NCBI GenBank assembly: GCA_910577225.1
Contig: CAJTMV010000005.1
Span: forward strand, 95,796 to 159,795
DNA from: an uncultured Eubacterium sp.
GTDB taxonomy: Bacteria; Bacillota; Clostridia; Lachnospirales; Lachnospiraceae
Direction of reading: 5' to 3'
DNA length: 64,000 nucleotides
A program made the position numbers and the translations under genes. The first letter of the stretch is position 1. The number at the start of each line of letters is the position of its first letter. The notes under the pieces are model-generated. The model was given only the letters and a program-made list of their open reading frames with translations, was not told the origin of the DNA and searched no databases. This document shows, piece after piece, positions 43,042 through 51,445 of the stretch.

Positions 43042-45075
43042 ATGAAAAAAGTTTTAGAGCTTTTGCTGGATGTAAAAAACTCACCTGTTACATTGTATTA
43101 TTCAGGTTCTGATTTTACGGGCATTATTGAAGATATTATGAATGAAGAAGTGATAATATTAATGTGTGACGGGCGTACTGTTTTTTTGGATGGCGATTGT
43201 CTGATCGGATTTTCCTATTTATCGCCGGAATATTCGCAATCTGATCATAATTCAAAAACGAATATCATCCAGAGTGCAACAGATGATAAGAAAACAAAGG
43301 ATTTTGGCAGTAAAGTGCAATCGTTTGAAAACAAGCTGCATACGATTGATGACACGATGTCTGTCAGGGAGCGCATCATAGAAAATGTAAAAAATCGGGC
43401 GCAGAAATATCCAAATATAAAAATGGATATAGAAAAAGTAATCCAACAAATCGACAATAGTGATTCTAATGGCGCTGACAGGGATCTGTTACTGACACTG
43501 GAGCAATTAAAAGAACAAAATCCTGGATGTCATTCCGCATTGGATACACTGATTGCATGGTGTCATTATGTGGGAGGTAATAAAGAAGAAGCGATTCGTA
43601 TTTTGTGGAGTGTACAGTGCTATCATATCGCTTTGATGATTATTCGTGAGATTTGGAATGAGGCGATTTATTTGGATTGCCTGGGATATGTGATTAGCGA
43701 TCTGGATGTTATTAAGGAGGAGTTCTCTAAAAATTTGTTTTGCAGCTATGTTCTTAAATGTGCAGAAAAAGGAGATGTTTCATTGCTGACGGATATCATG
43801 GAAGATGCATTTGGGGAAGGTCAGATTGCAGATGAGCTGATTTATGAGGTGCTTTATTATCTGATTCTGAAAAAGGACAAGGATGCAGGTGACGAACTGG
43901 ATGCGGATATTCCTATTTTACCACTGATCAGAAAAGTGAAACAATTGTATCCAGGCAACGGGATGCTTTTGGAAAGGCAGGATAGTCTTCAGGAGCGATT
44001 AGATAAACTGTTTGTTAACGCTCCGGTACGATTAAAAGAAAAAGAGGTAATATCTACAGACAGATATGCGGACAAAGTACATACGATGATTCGACCGCGG
44101 TATTACATAGGGGTCGTTCATGAAAGATTTAAAAATGATGGCTATTTTCAGTTTCGCGTTAAACTGAATGCTGACCATACAGAGAGATTTTATATGCATC
44201 CTTATCAAATTGCAGATCCACTGCTCTTACATAAGCTGATGACATATAAGAATGTCAAAGGTACGAAAATATTATTTCGATTTGGGTATAATGGGTACGA
44301 TAATTGTATTGCAGATGCAGTAATGCCTTATCAGGATCGGGCTGCTTATCATCAATCATTGTTTGAAAAAACAAAATCAACATACGAAGAGACATACTCT
44401 TTCAGGTATTTATCTGACAGGATTGATGAAGCAAAATTTATGAACTATGGAAAAGAGGAGCTGGAAAGATCGTCAAAAGAAGCGCAGAAAGAAAATATCG
44501 ATCAGGCTGAACTGATTATATTTTTTTATAACTGCATGATGAATAGAAGCAGCTGGAGTGTCATGGGGTATCCTCAAATTCTTCAGGATTTTTCTGAACT
44601 AATAGAATATTTGGAAAATTATGAGAAAGATGATCCGGTTAAATGGGCAGATGGAATAGTGAGAATTTTGCGGAGGACGGAGCATAACGATTGGGCAAAT
44701 ATTTTTCAGAGTATTCGTGAAGGGTTAAGTAAATCCCATCCTTTGTATGTAAAGTCGAAAGTGGATCTGGCAGAGGTAAGCAGTGAAGAGCTTCAGAATG
44801 CATATATTTTTCCAGAAGCTGAAAATGAAAATTATGAAATGGTGTTATATTATATAGAACACTGGAAGAAAAAGATGGTACAAAAAAGAAAGAACAGCGG
44901 ATCACCATGGCTGCGTATGTGTAAACTGGAAGAGGTTTGTCAGGCGAAGATGGATATGAACGATGAAGCATTTGTGAAAAGTGCATCAGAATTATTTAAT
45001 CTGGTTACAGAAACGCAGAAAAAGAAACTGGCTTTATTGTTTGTGCAGGCAGGGATTGAAGGAGACAAAAAATGA
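43042..45075 (+). CDS. System protein 1: Hfq/Sm-like + helical + cold-shock-like domains
   Basis: A 677-aa protein of no named family that I recognise. Residues about 13-58 look like an Sm/Hfq barrel (SPVTLYYSGSDFTGIIEDIM then EEVIILM), with the spaced glycines of the Sm1 motif. Residues about 150-330 are helical, TPR-like in feel. Residues about 354-427 resemble a cold-shock OB fold: YIGVVHERFKNDGYFQFRV aligns without gaps over the first 15 positions with the strand 1-RNP1 region, and RFYMHPYQI with RNP2. FRFGYNGYDNCIADAV corresponds to the last strands. The C-terminal 240 residues are helical. It probably binds RNA. It is the first gene of the operon and overlaps the next by 4 nt. Confidence 0.72.
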   Translation: MKKVLELLLDVKNSPVTLYYSGSDFTGIIEDIMNEEVIILMCDGRTVFLDGDCLIGFSYLSPEYSQSDHNSKTNIIQSATDDKKTKDFGSKVQSFENKLHTIDDTMSVRERIIENVKNRAQKYPNIKMDIEKVIQQIDNSDSNGADRDLLLTLEQLKEQNPGCHSALDTLIAWCHYVGGNKEEAIRILWSVQCYHIALMIIREIWNEAIYLDCLGYVISDLDVIKEEFSKNLFCSYVLKCAEKGDVSLLTDIMEDAFGEGQIADELIYEVLYYLILKKDKDAGDELDADIPILPLIRKVKQLYPGNGMLLERQDSLQERLDKLFVNAPVRLKEKEVISTDRYADKVHTMIRPRYYIGVVHERFKNDGYFQFRVKLNADHTERFYMHPYQIADPLLLHKLMTYKNVKGTKILFRFGYNGYDNCIADAVMPYQDRAAYHQSLFEKTKSTYEETYSFRYLSDRIDEAKFMNYGKEELERSSKEAQKENIDQAELIIFFYNCMMNRSSWSVMGYPQILQDFSELIEYLENYEKDDPVKWADGIVRILRRTEHNDWANIFQSIREGLSKSHPLYVKSKVDLAEVSSEELQNAYIFPEAENENYEMVLYYIEHWKKKMVQKRKNSGSPWLRMCKLEEVCQAKMDMNDEAFVKSASELFNLVTETQKKKLALLFVQAGIEGDKK

Positions 45076-46376
45076 ATTGTAAACAAATGCAGTATCATTG
45101 TGGGATCGGAAGCAGTATTACGATAGACTTAAGCAGCGGTAATCAGATCAAAGGTACACTGGTTTTTATTAGTCAGGATGGGATAAAGATCCAGACAGAG
45201 ATTGGGGCTGTCAGATATTTGAAAAATGAAGAAATTATGGATATACAGTCAGAAGGTTTCGATCATTTATTCTCATCTTTTGAGATAAAGGAAAAGGTGC
45301 GGCAGCTTCATGGGAAAGCAAATGAGTTAGTGAATTCCGGTTTGCTGAGTCTGTCTGGGATTTTAAAAAGAAGTGCAAACATTGCAGAGGAAGAACTGAA
45401 AAAGTATCAGGAACCGCAGACAAATGCACTGATAAAAATACTTCAGGAAACGGATGAAATAAAGAAAAGACTTTTAAGCAGAGAAACTGTACAGGCAGGT
45501 ATTGAAACAGCGCAAAAATATCTGAACAAAAAAGAAGATCTTTGCCGCTGGATTCATTTTCTGTTATGGTATGGCGCGGATTGCAGCGGGGAAGCGATGG
45601 ACATGCTGACAAGCGAATTAACACTGGACGGGCAGGTTCGTACCGATCAGCTGTATTGTCAGCTTGGTGTGGCAAATCAGCTGATTGGAAAAGCGGATGC
45701 AATGACTATATACTGGCTTGGTAAATATTTTAAAGAGCAGCCGGAACGGGCTCTGGAGGACAATGAACTTTGCTGTAGCGCGTTATGGCTGACCTATCTG
45801 GATATGTGCACGGATTTACTTTATTTTGAGGGAATTGCAAATATTTTAATCCATTTGTCACAAAATATCAGCGATGAAAGCTATTGTTGCGCCTGTTGCT
45901 CATTGTTTCGTTTATTCAGCCGGAGCGGACGGCATTCTCTGGCACGGGAAGCGGCTGCCTGCCTGATCAAAGATAGCAGCTTTACGCAATATACCAGGAC
46001 AGTAAAGGAACTGACGATATATTTAAATAGTGATAAAGACTGTCATTGTTTCTTTGCTGCAAAAGCCGCGGATCTGATTCTTGAGGAAAACAGGGGGGAA
46101 GGTATCCGGTATTATAGTGATGAAACAGGTATCAGTCGGGCTGGCTATCTTTATAATTTTACGGCTACAAAACATTATGGAAATATTTTAGGCTACGATC
46201 TGATGACGTATTTTCTGCCATCTGCTGCCATATCTGACAAGCGGAGAAAAGAAATAAAAAAAGGATTTGATCTGAGTCAGTATCACGGAAACAGAACGTT
46301 AATGGCTCCTTTTGTATTTCAGGCGGAAAAATCTTTTCGCAGGGGCAATAATTATACAGTGACAGAATTATTATAA
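45072..46376 (+). CDS. System protein 2: Hfq/Sm-like + helical + cold-shock-like domains
   Basis: A 434-aa protein with the same layout as protein 1, shortened. Residues 14-58 align nearly position by position with an Hfq Sm core (SSITIDLSSGNQIKGTLVFI). Residues about 60-340 are helical with Cys-rich stretches (CCSALW, CCACCSLF). Residues about 358-434 look like a cold-shock domain: GYLYNFTATKHYGNI matches the GxVKWFNxxKGFGFI pattern of strand 1 plus RNP1, and TYFLPSAAI matches RNP2. The key RNP1 aromatics are partly kept (Tyr369). Translation is coupled to protein 1 (ATGA overlap). Proteins 1 and 2 are probably ancient paralogues and may heteromerise. Confidence 0.72.
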   Translation: MNCKQMQYHCGIGSSITIDLSSGNQIKGTLVFISQDGIKIQTEIGAVRYLKNEEIMDIQSEGFDHLFSSFEIKEKVRQLHGKANELVNSGLLSLSGILKRSANIAEEELKKYQEPQTNALIKILQETDEIKKRLLSRETVQAGIETAQKYLNKKEDLCRWIHFLLWYGADCSGEAMDMLTSELTLDGQVRTDQLYCQLGVANQLIGKADAMTIYWLGKYFKEQPERALEDNELCCSALWLTYLDMCTDLLYFEGIANILIHLSQNISDESYCCACCSLFRLFSRSGRHSLAREAAACLIKDSSFTQYTRTVKELTIYLNSDKDCHCFFAAKAADLILEENRGEGIRYYSDETGISRAGYLYNFTATKHYGNILGYDLMTYFLPSAAISDKRRKEIKKGFDLSQYHGNRTLMAPFVFQAEKSFRRGNNYTVTELL

Positions 46377-46412
46377 AGTGACTGGAGATATTAAAGAAAG
46401 GAAAGTGAAAAT

Positions 46413-47819
46413 ATGAAACAGTCGATTGCAGCCGCAGATTCTTTGTATCAGGCAGTATGTGAATGTTACCCGAATCGTCCTCTTTTTTTTCTACAGTTAG
46501 ATGAAATGTACATGGAATTGTGCAGTAGATCAGAATACTGTGCAAATTCTTTTAGAAAGATGGTTGGCGAAAGATGGCTCAGATATTTTCCAAAGGCAGA
46601 ATGGACAGAAAATCTTGAGAGACTGGCAGATCAATATCAGCGAAAATGCAGAAGATGGGTCTGGTCGATCGTTATGCATCAAAGGTCGATAACGACAAAT
46701 GATTTAATGTCTATGCAGGCGATACTTAAAGTGCATGAAAACTTTATACATGGAAGGTACAGTAGGACTGAATCAGATGCAGGCCAACACGAATATCAGG
46801 AATGGTGGATACAGACTGGCGGAAAAAGCTGGAATTTTTCGGTTATGGCACGGCATTTAAAACAGTCAGGATATGATGATCAGTTAGTCAGGATGATTGC
46901 TTTGTATGAAAAACACGCAGAAAAAGATGATAGGAAAAAACTGCTGAAATTCGCACAGGAGATACTGATGTGTATGGGAATTATTGCGATGCAGGAACCG
47001 GATGAAGAGGAGATTTTTGGAACAATTCCAGAGAAAATAAAGCGATTATGGTCTGATATTATGGACCAGGATCTGAATGAGTCTGAGGAAAATAACTGGA
47101 TCAGGGATTTTCTTGAACAAAACAGGAAAATTAAAAGGGTACCTTTTTTTCTGATGAATATACCATATGGCCAAATCAGGGATACTGCTTCGAAGGCAAT
47201 GGCGCAATTTCATTTTTGTGTTGTATATGCGATTTCATGTACGAAGGAAACGTGTATTGATAAGCAGTCGATTGCAAATAATGCGATAGAATTATATCAG
47301 AATTCGTTTGGCTTGGCAACACAGCAGCAGAATATTTACAAGCCGATTGCAAATATTGTGGAACGATACAGCGATCAGGGAAAGAATGGACAGATTGATA
47401 CAGCGACATTTCATTATTTTCAGCAGCATTATGACTTTGTAGAAGATTGTTTTGAACGGATTCGAAAACTGGATGCAGATTGTATCAGCAGTTTGCAAAG
47501 TGAGATTGAAATACGCAAGATACGTGCGGCAGAAGATATAGAAATGATGTATCAAATAAGGGAAGACGAGGCATATAGGAAACTAATGGAAACACTTTCA
47601 AATCCCATACATGGAAATATCATAGGACAGTTGTATCTGTACGCAGCAGAAAAAGAGAAAATAGATTCGGTTGAGGAAGTCAGGCATCTTTTGAATAACT
47701 TATTTCTGCTGATGCAGCAAAAGACAATTATGCCAGTATGGGATGAGAATAGCAGATATCCTGGATGGAGCGTCAGAGGAAAAATAGTCGTAAAACCTGT
47801 AAATAGTGAGGAGGAATAA
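46413..47819 (+). CDS. System protein 3: helical protein, possible GrpE-like exchange factor
   Basis: A 468-aa, predominantly helical protein with no recognised family. The C-terminal quarter (about 350-468) has a long charged helix, a helical bundle and a short beta-like end (VRGKIVVKPVNSEEE). Together with its position 2 nt upstream of the Hsp70-like gene, that would suit a GrpE-type nucleotide exchange factor. I do not see a decisive GrpE signature, so this is a hypothesis. It is 36 nt after protein 2 and has AAAGGAAAG as ribosome binding site. Confidence 0.65.
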   Translation: MKQSIAAADSLYQAVCECYPNRPLFFLQLDEMYMELCSRSEYCANSFRKMVGERWLRYFPKAEWTENLERLADQYQRKCRRWVWSIVMHQRSITTNDLMSMQAILKVHENFIHGRYSRTESDAGQHEYQEWWIQTGGKSWNFSVMARHLKQSGYDDQLVRMIALYEKHAEKDDRKKLLKFAQEILMCMGIIAMQEPDEEEIFGTIPEKIKRLWSDIMDQDLNESEENNWIRDFLEQNRKIKRVPFFLMNIPYGQIRDTASKAMAQFHFCVVYAISCTKETCIDKQSIANNAIELYQNSFGLATQQQNIYKPIANIVERYSDQGKNGQIDTATFHYFQQHYDFVEDCFERIRKLDADCISSLQSEIEIRKIRAAEDIEMMYQIREDEAYRKLMETLSNPIHGNIIGQLYLYAAEKEKIDSVEEVRHLLNNLFLLMQQKTIMPVWDENSRYPGWSVRGKIVVKPVNSEEE

Positions 47820-47821
47820 TA

Positions 47822-49696
47822 ATGGCATCTTATTTTGGTATTGATTTGGGAACTACACAGACATTAATTGCAGAATATAACGATTCTCCTCTCCGGAATG
47901 AAAAAGAAAATCCATTTAAACTGATTCCCATTTTGTATGAGAAATACAGTTATGATGATATAAGTGAGTCATATCGTCCTAATATAGAAAATGATGAAGA
48001 GTATGCGGGCAGCAGGCCATTGATGCCGTCTGTATTTTATGTTGACAAGCGTACAGACAGAGATGGAAAAATACATACACATTATCTGGTCGGAGAGGCA
48101 GCACAGCGGAGAGTAGAAGAATTAGATGATTTTGGAAACAGGTATTATACAAATGCAAAAGCAAAGCTGGAAGCAAATGCAGGCCCGGATATCAATGGAA
48201 TTACAGCAGCTGATATTACTTATGAATACCTGAAAACATGTTTTGCATCCATACGAAAATATATATGCTGGACTTATAAAGACAGTGTGAAACGAATTAT
48301 TGAGCGCCGTCTGGAAAATATAAAAGTAGGGATAAGCACACCATTAGCGACAAATACGAATTTTTCGAGAATATTATTGGAACAGGCCAGACGTGCGGCG
48401 GCTGATGTTGGATTCAGAGGCGTAGATGAAAAAATCAGACTTATCGAGGAACCAACAGCAGCTCTTGTGAATTATATGAACAGCAAATCATTTCAAAAAA
48501 ACTTTTTATGTGAGGAAGATACGATTAACAAAGATTCTTTTAGCGGGGTAGCCATGGTAATAGATCTGGGAGGAGGTACCTCGGATGTTGCTGTCCGACC
48601 TTTTAAAATATTAAAAAAAGATAAAAATGTGAATATTCATTTTCTGACTTCTTATAACGCAAAATCGGGGACTGGGATTGTTTGTGCAGATAATGCAAGA
48701 GCCGAATTTGGCGGAATGGATTTTGATGATCGGATTGCTGCATATTTGGTGCATAAATTTAATGATGCTTATGTATACGGAAATAAGAATGAGTCTTTTT
48801 TATATGATACACTGGATCATTTTGATGGTGAAATAAATTTTCGTGAACAGGTGGTTCCTGCGATTCGGGCTTCGATTTGCAGTAAAGCGACGCGTATTGC
48901 CAAAACGATGAAAGAGACATTTTCAGACAGTCAGCTGGAAGAATATCAGTTGCCGGATATATATCATTTAAAAGGTCCGGAAGATCAGTTTAATTTTTCA
49001 GTCAGAATTTTGAGACAGGAATATAGGGATCAGATCCATCCTTTACTGGAAAATGAATCTGCACATCGGTCTTTTTCAGGGGAAACACTTGAGAGTATCG
49101 TAAAGCAAACTGTGAAAGATGCAGGACTGTCGCATCTTTCAGATCTGGATTTTGTATATCTTACGGGCGGAACCAGTATGATGCCGGAAGTACGCAGCTG
49201 GTTAGAACAATATATTGCAGGTAATTGTCCGATTATATGGGCAAATGATCGTGGATCATCTGAAAGATCGCTGCAAAATTGCCTCACAGATATTGCATAT
49301 GGTGTGGCATTGGCATTTGATAAAGAAAGCGGACTGACAGATTACAGGCAGCGCCTGGCCAATGCAGTTATGATCGATGCCTGTGATGGACTTCCGAAAG
49401 TACTGATCAAAGCTGGTACAAAGTGTCCGGATGAAGGGATATTACCAGATGTATTTCCAGTGGAAAGCGTTGTGGGTATTGGTATTCGCCTGTATTCAGG
49501 AATTAATGAATATTCTCCAGGGTTGCGAATACTTGGAGAATATCGTATGGATAAGGGAGAAATAATTCCTCCCAAAACGATGTTAAGTTTTCAATATTAC
49601 CTGGATGCAGATAAGCAGATATCGCTATACGCTTTTTATAAGGATCACAAAGGAGATAAACGCGGTACAAGGCTGGATTTACAGAAACTTAATTAG
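47822..49696 (+). CDS. System protein 4: Hsp70/actin-superfamily ATPase
   Basis: A 624-aa Hsp70-family protein distinct from housekeeping DnaK. ATPase motifs: FGIDLGTTQT (phosphate 1, about 6-14), LIEEPTAALVNY (207-218), VIDLGGGTSDVAV (phosphate 2, 246-258), EFGGMDFDDRIAAYL (295-309) and LTGGTSMMPEVRSWL (adenosine, 447-461). The segment 15-120 before the usual subdomain IB has insertions. After the ATPase domain only about 120 residues follow, a shortened beta domain without the helical lid. No dnaJ lies nearby. It probably remodels or couples the operon's other proteins. It starts 2 nt after protein 3. Confidence 0.86.
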   Translation: MASYFGIDLGTTQTLIAEYNDSPLRNEKENPFKLIPILYEKYSYDDISESYRPNIENDEEYAGSRPLMPSVFYVDKRTDRDGKIHTHYLVGEAAQRRVEELDDFGNRYYTNAKAKLEANAGPDINGITAADITYEYLKTCFASIRKYICWTYKDSVKRIIERRLENIKVGISTPLATNTNFSRILLEQARRAAADVGFRGVDEKIRLIEEPTAALVNYMNSKSFQKNFLCEEDTINKDSFSGVAMVIDLGGGTSDVAVRPFKILKKDKNVNIHFLTSYNAKSGTGIVCADNARAEFGGMDFDDRIAAYLVHKFNDAYVYGNKNESFLYDTLDHFDGEINFREQVVPAIRASICSKATRIAKTMKETFSDSQLEEYQLPDIYHLKGPEDQFNFSVRILRQEYRDQIHPLLENESAHRSFSGETLESIVKQTVKDAGLSHLSDLDFVYLTGGTSMMPEVRSWLEQYIAGNCPIIWANDRGSSERSLQNCLTDIAYGVALAFDKESGLTDYRQRLANAVMIDACDGLPKVLIKAGTKCPDEGILPDVFPVESVVGIGIRLYSGINEYSPGLRILGEYRMDKGEIIPPKTMLSFQYYLDADKQISLYAFYKDHKGDKRGTRLDLQKLN

Positions 49697-49734
49697 AGAT
49701 TCGTAATTTTACATATAAGAAAAGGAGTGATTGA

Positions 49735-51432
49735 ATGAAAACGGCCACTGTATACTCGTCCAGAAACAATGAAAATGGGAAACAGCCAGAGAATAAGATG
49801 TTTTGGAATATTTATCATCAGGACTTTTCCGGTCAGTTGAAAGATATGGAAAAGTGTCATCGGTTATTGTATGAGGAAATAGTTGCTCCGGTGTCAGGGA
49901 AAAAAACATTTGCCAGTACGATGGATCATCCTGCATGTCAGAAATTGAAAAAGATATTGAAAGTTATTTATGAAGGAACCGGGTATGTAGCTTTGGATAT
50001 GTTTCTTTATGCAGCGAAAGCGATTCCAAATCTGCTTCCAGGCGATAATATAGAACGGAAATTTTCAGGCAGAGATATTTCAAATGCTTATATAAATATG
50101 CTGGCACATTTTATGGACAGAAGCATTCGGGAGTATGAACAGAAAGACAAAGGAAATACGAGCGATAATCCGAATATACGGGCGTATATTCATATTCTGG
50201 CAGACTGGCCGAAAAATGGAACGTGGAATGAGATTCAACGTCTTGCAATTCGAATCTATGGTGCAATGAAGACAACAAGTTGTGAAATAGAGGAGGAAAT
50301 TTATCATGCACTTGAGAAAGAGTACAATTATCGATCGGCGTTTGACGTATTGATTTGTGTTGCGACACGTCATCCATCGAAAGAGTGTCTGATAAAGTTG
50401 CTGCAGTTTTTATGTACAAAATACTATGTGCAAAAAAATATTTATTGTACAGATTCCATGTATCAGGATTTTGGTAAAATAATGGATCAGCTGTCAGAAA
50501 CAAATGCTGATTTGTATGAAGAACTGCGCAGGATCTATCAGGAGACAAAAGACAGCAAATATTCTAATCCGGTTTTAAATGAAATTTTCAAAGTGGCAGA
50601 GGAAGATCCATTGAAAGAGGTAGAAGGCAAAAGCGAAGAAGAAATCGAAAAGTATATTTATAGTCATTATGTTCCGGCTTCGTTTCAATGGCGTCACTGG
50701 TTGAAAAACCTCGGGAACGTTTCTTATTTTAAGGTTGTAAAAAATCATTTTGAACAGATTGTCTATCCGTCTGGAAGCATTCGAAGTATTAGTTTTATGT
50801 TGTGTGCATTTGCAGAGATGCGCATGCTGGAACAGGGCCGCCAATATGTACGGAAGATACATAATGCAACACTATTTCAGCAATCTGAGCAATCTCCAGC
50901 TTTGCAATGTGTGTTGCTTTGCGCACGACAATTAGCTGGAGAACTGATTTCTATCAATGATATTTTAAATTTGTATGAGCAGCTGAGTCTGGAAGAAGTA
51001 CGGGAAGTACAATATACTGTTCGGATTCTGATTCGCAGAGAAAAAAATAAAGAGGTTACAAAAGATAGAATACAGAGGGATGTACAAAAGGCAAAGTGCG
51101 GGGATGAAAATAGTGTAATCGGGTTATTAAACAGGCTATGCAGATGCTATCAGTTTCAAAAAGATGCAGGACTGCGAAGCGCAATTATTCCAACCGATCA
51201 GGTTATGGATATCATAGCAAAGCGCTGCGGTCTGGATACGTGTAACAGCGTATTTCGTACCAAGCCGCCGACAGAATTATTTTTAAGCAGTATCAATTAT
51301 ATAGAGAGCGATATTACTGTGGAAAATAAGATGAAATATAAAAGTTTTCTTCATGCAGCATCTCAGTTAAATTCAGATTATAGAGCAGAAAATATTCTGC
51401 GAGGATATTTTTCAAGTGATATTAACGGATAG
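49735..51432 (+). CDS. System protein 5: large helical protein of unknown family
   Basis: A 565-aa protein, helical throughout with HEAT/TPR-like repetition of amphipathic helices (about 60-520). No catalytic motif, signal peptide or membrane segment was recognised. It is rich in Lys, Glu and Tyr. It lies 38 nt after the Hsp70 gene with AAAGGAGTG as ribosome binding site, and 13 nt before the STAND gene. It could be an adaptor between the Hsp70 and the STAND NTPase. Confidence 0.65.
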   Translation: MKTATVYSSRNNENGKQPENKMFWNIYHQDFSGQLKDMEKCHRLLYEEIVAPVSGKKTFASTMDHPACQKLKKILKVIYEGTGYVALDMFLYAAKAIPNLLPGDNIERKFSGRDISNAYINMLAHFMDRSIREYEQKDKGNTSDNPNIRAYIHILADWPKNGTWNEIQRLAIRIYGAMKTTSCEIEEEIYHALEKEYNYRSAFDVLICVATRHPSKECLIKLLQFLCTKYYVQKNIYCTDSMYQDFGKIMDQLSETNADLYEELRRIYQETKDSKYSNPVLNEIFKVAEEDPLKEVEGKSEEEIEKYIYSHYVPASFQWRHWLKNLGNVSYFKVVKNHFEQIVYPSGSIRSISFMLCAFAEMRMLEQGRQYVRKIHNATLFQQSEQSPALQCVLLCARQLAGELISINDILNLYEQLSLEEVREVQYTVRILIRREKNKEVTKDRIQRDVQKAKCGDENSVIGLLNRLCRCYQFQKDAGLRSAIIPTDQVMDIIAKRCGLDTCNSVFRTKPPTELFLSSINYIESDITVENKMKYKSFLHAASQLNSDYRAENILRGYFSSDING

Positions 51433-51445
51433 GGAGAATGATGAT

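Noticed and set aside
42900..43112. 70-aa open frame upstream of the six-gene operon
   Set aside because: It runs through the promoter and into the first gene in another frame, with no ribosome binding site and random-looking composition.
47822..49696. Housekeeping DnaK
   Set aside because: The protein has insertions after phosphate motif 1, a shortened C-terminal domain, no lid and no grpE/dnaJ/hrcA neighbours, so it is a specialised Hsp70.
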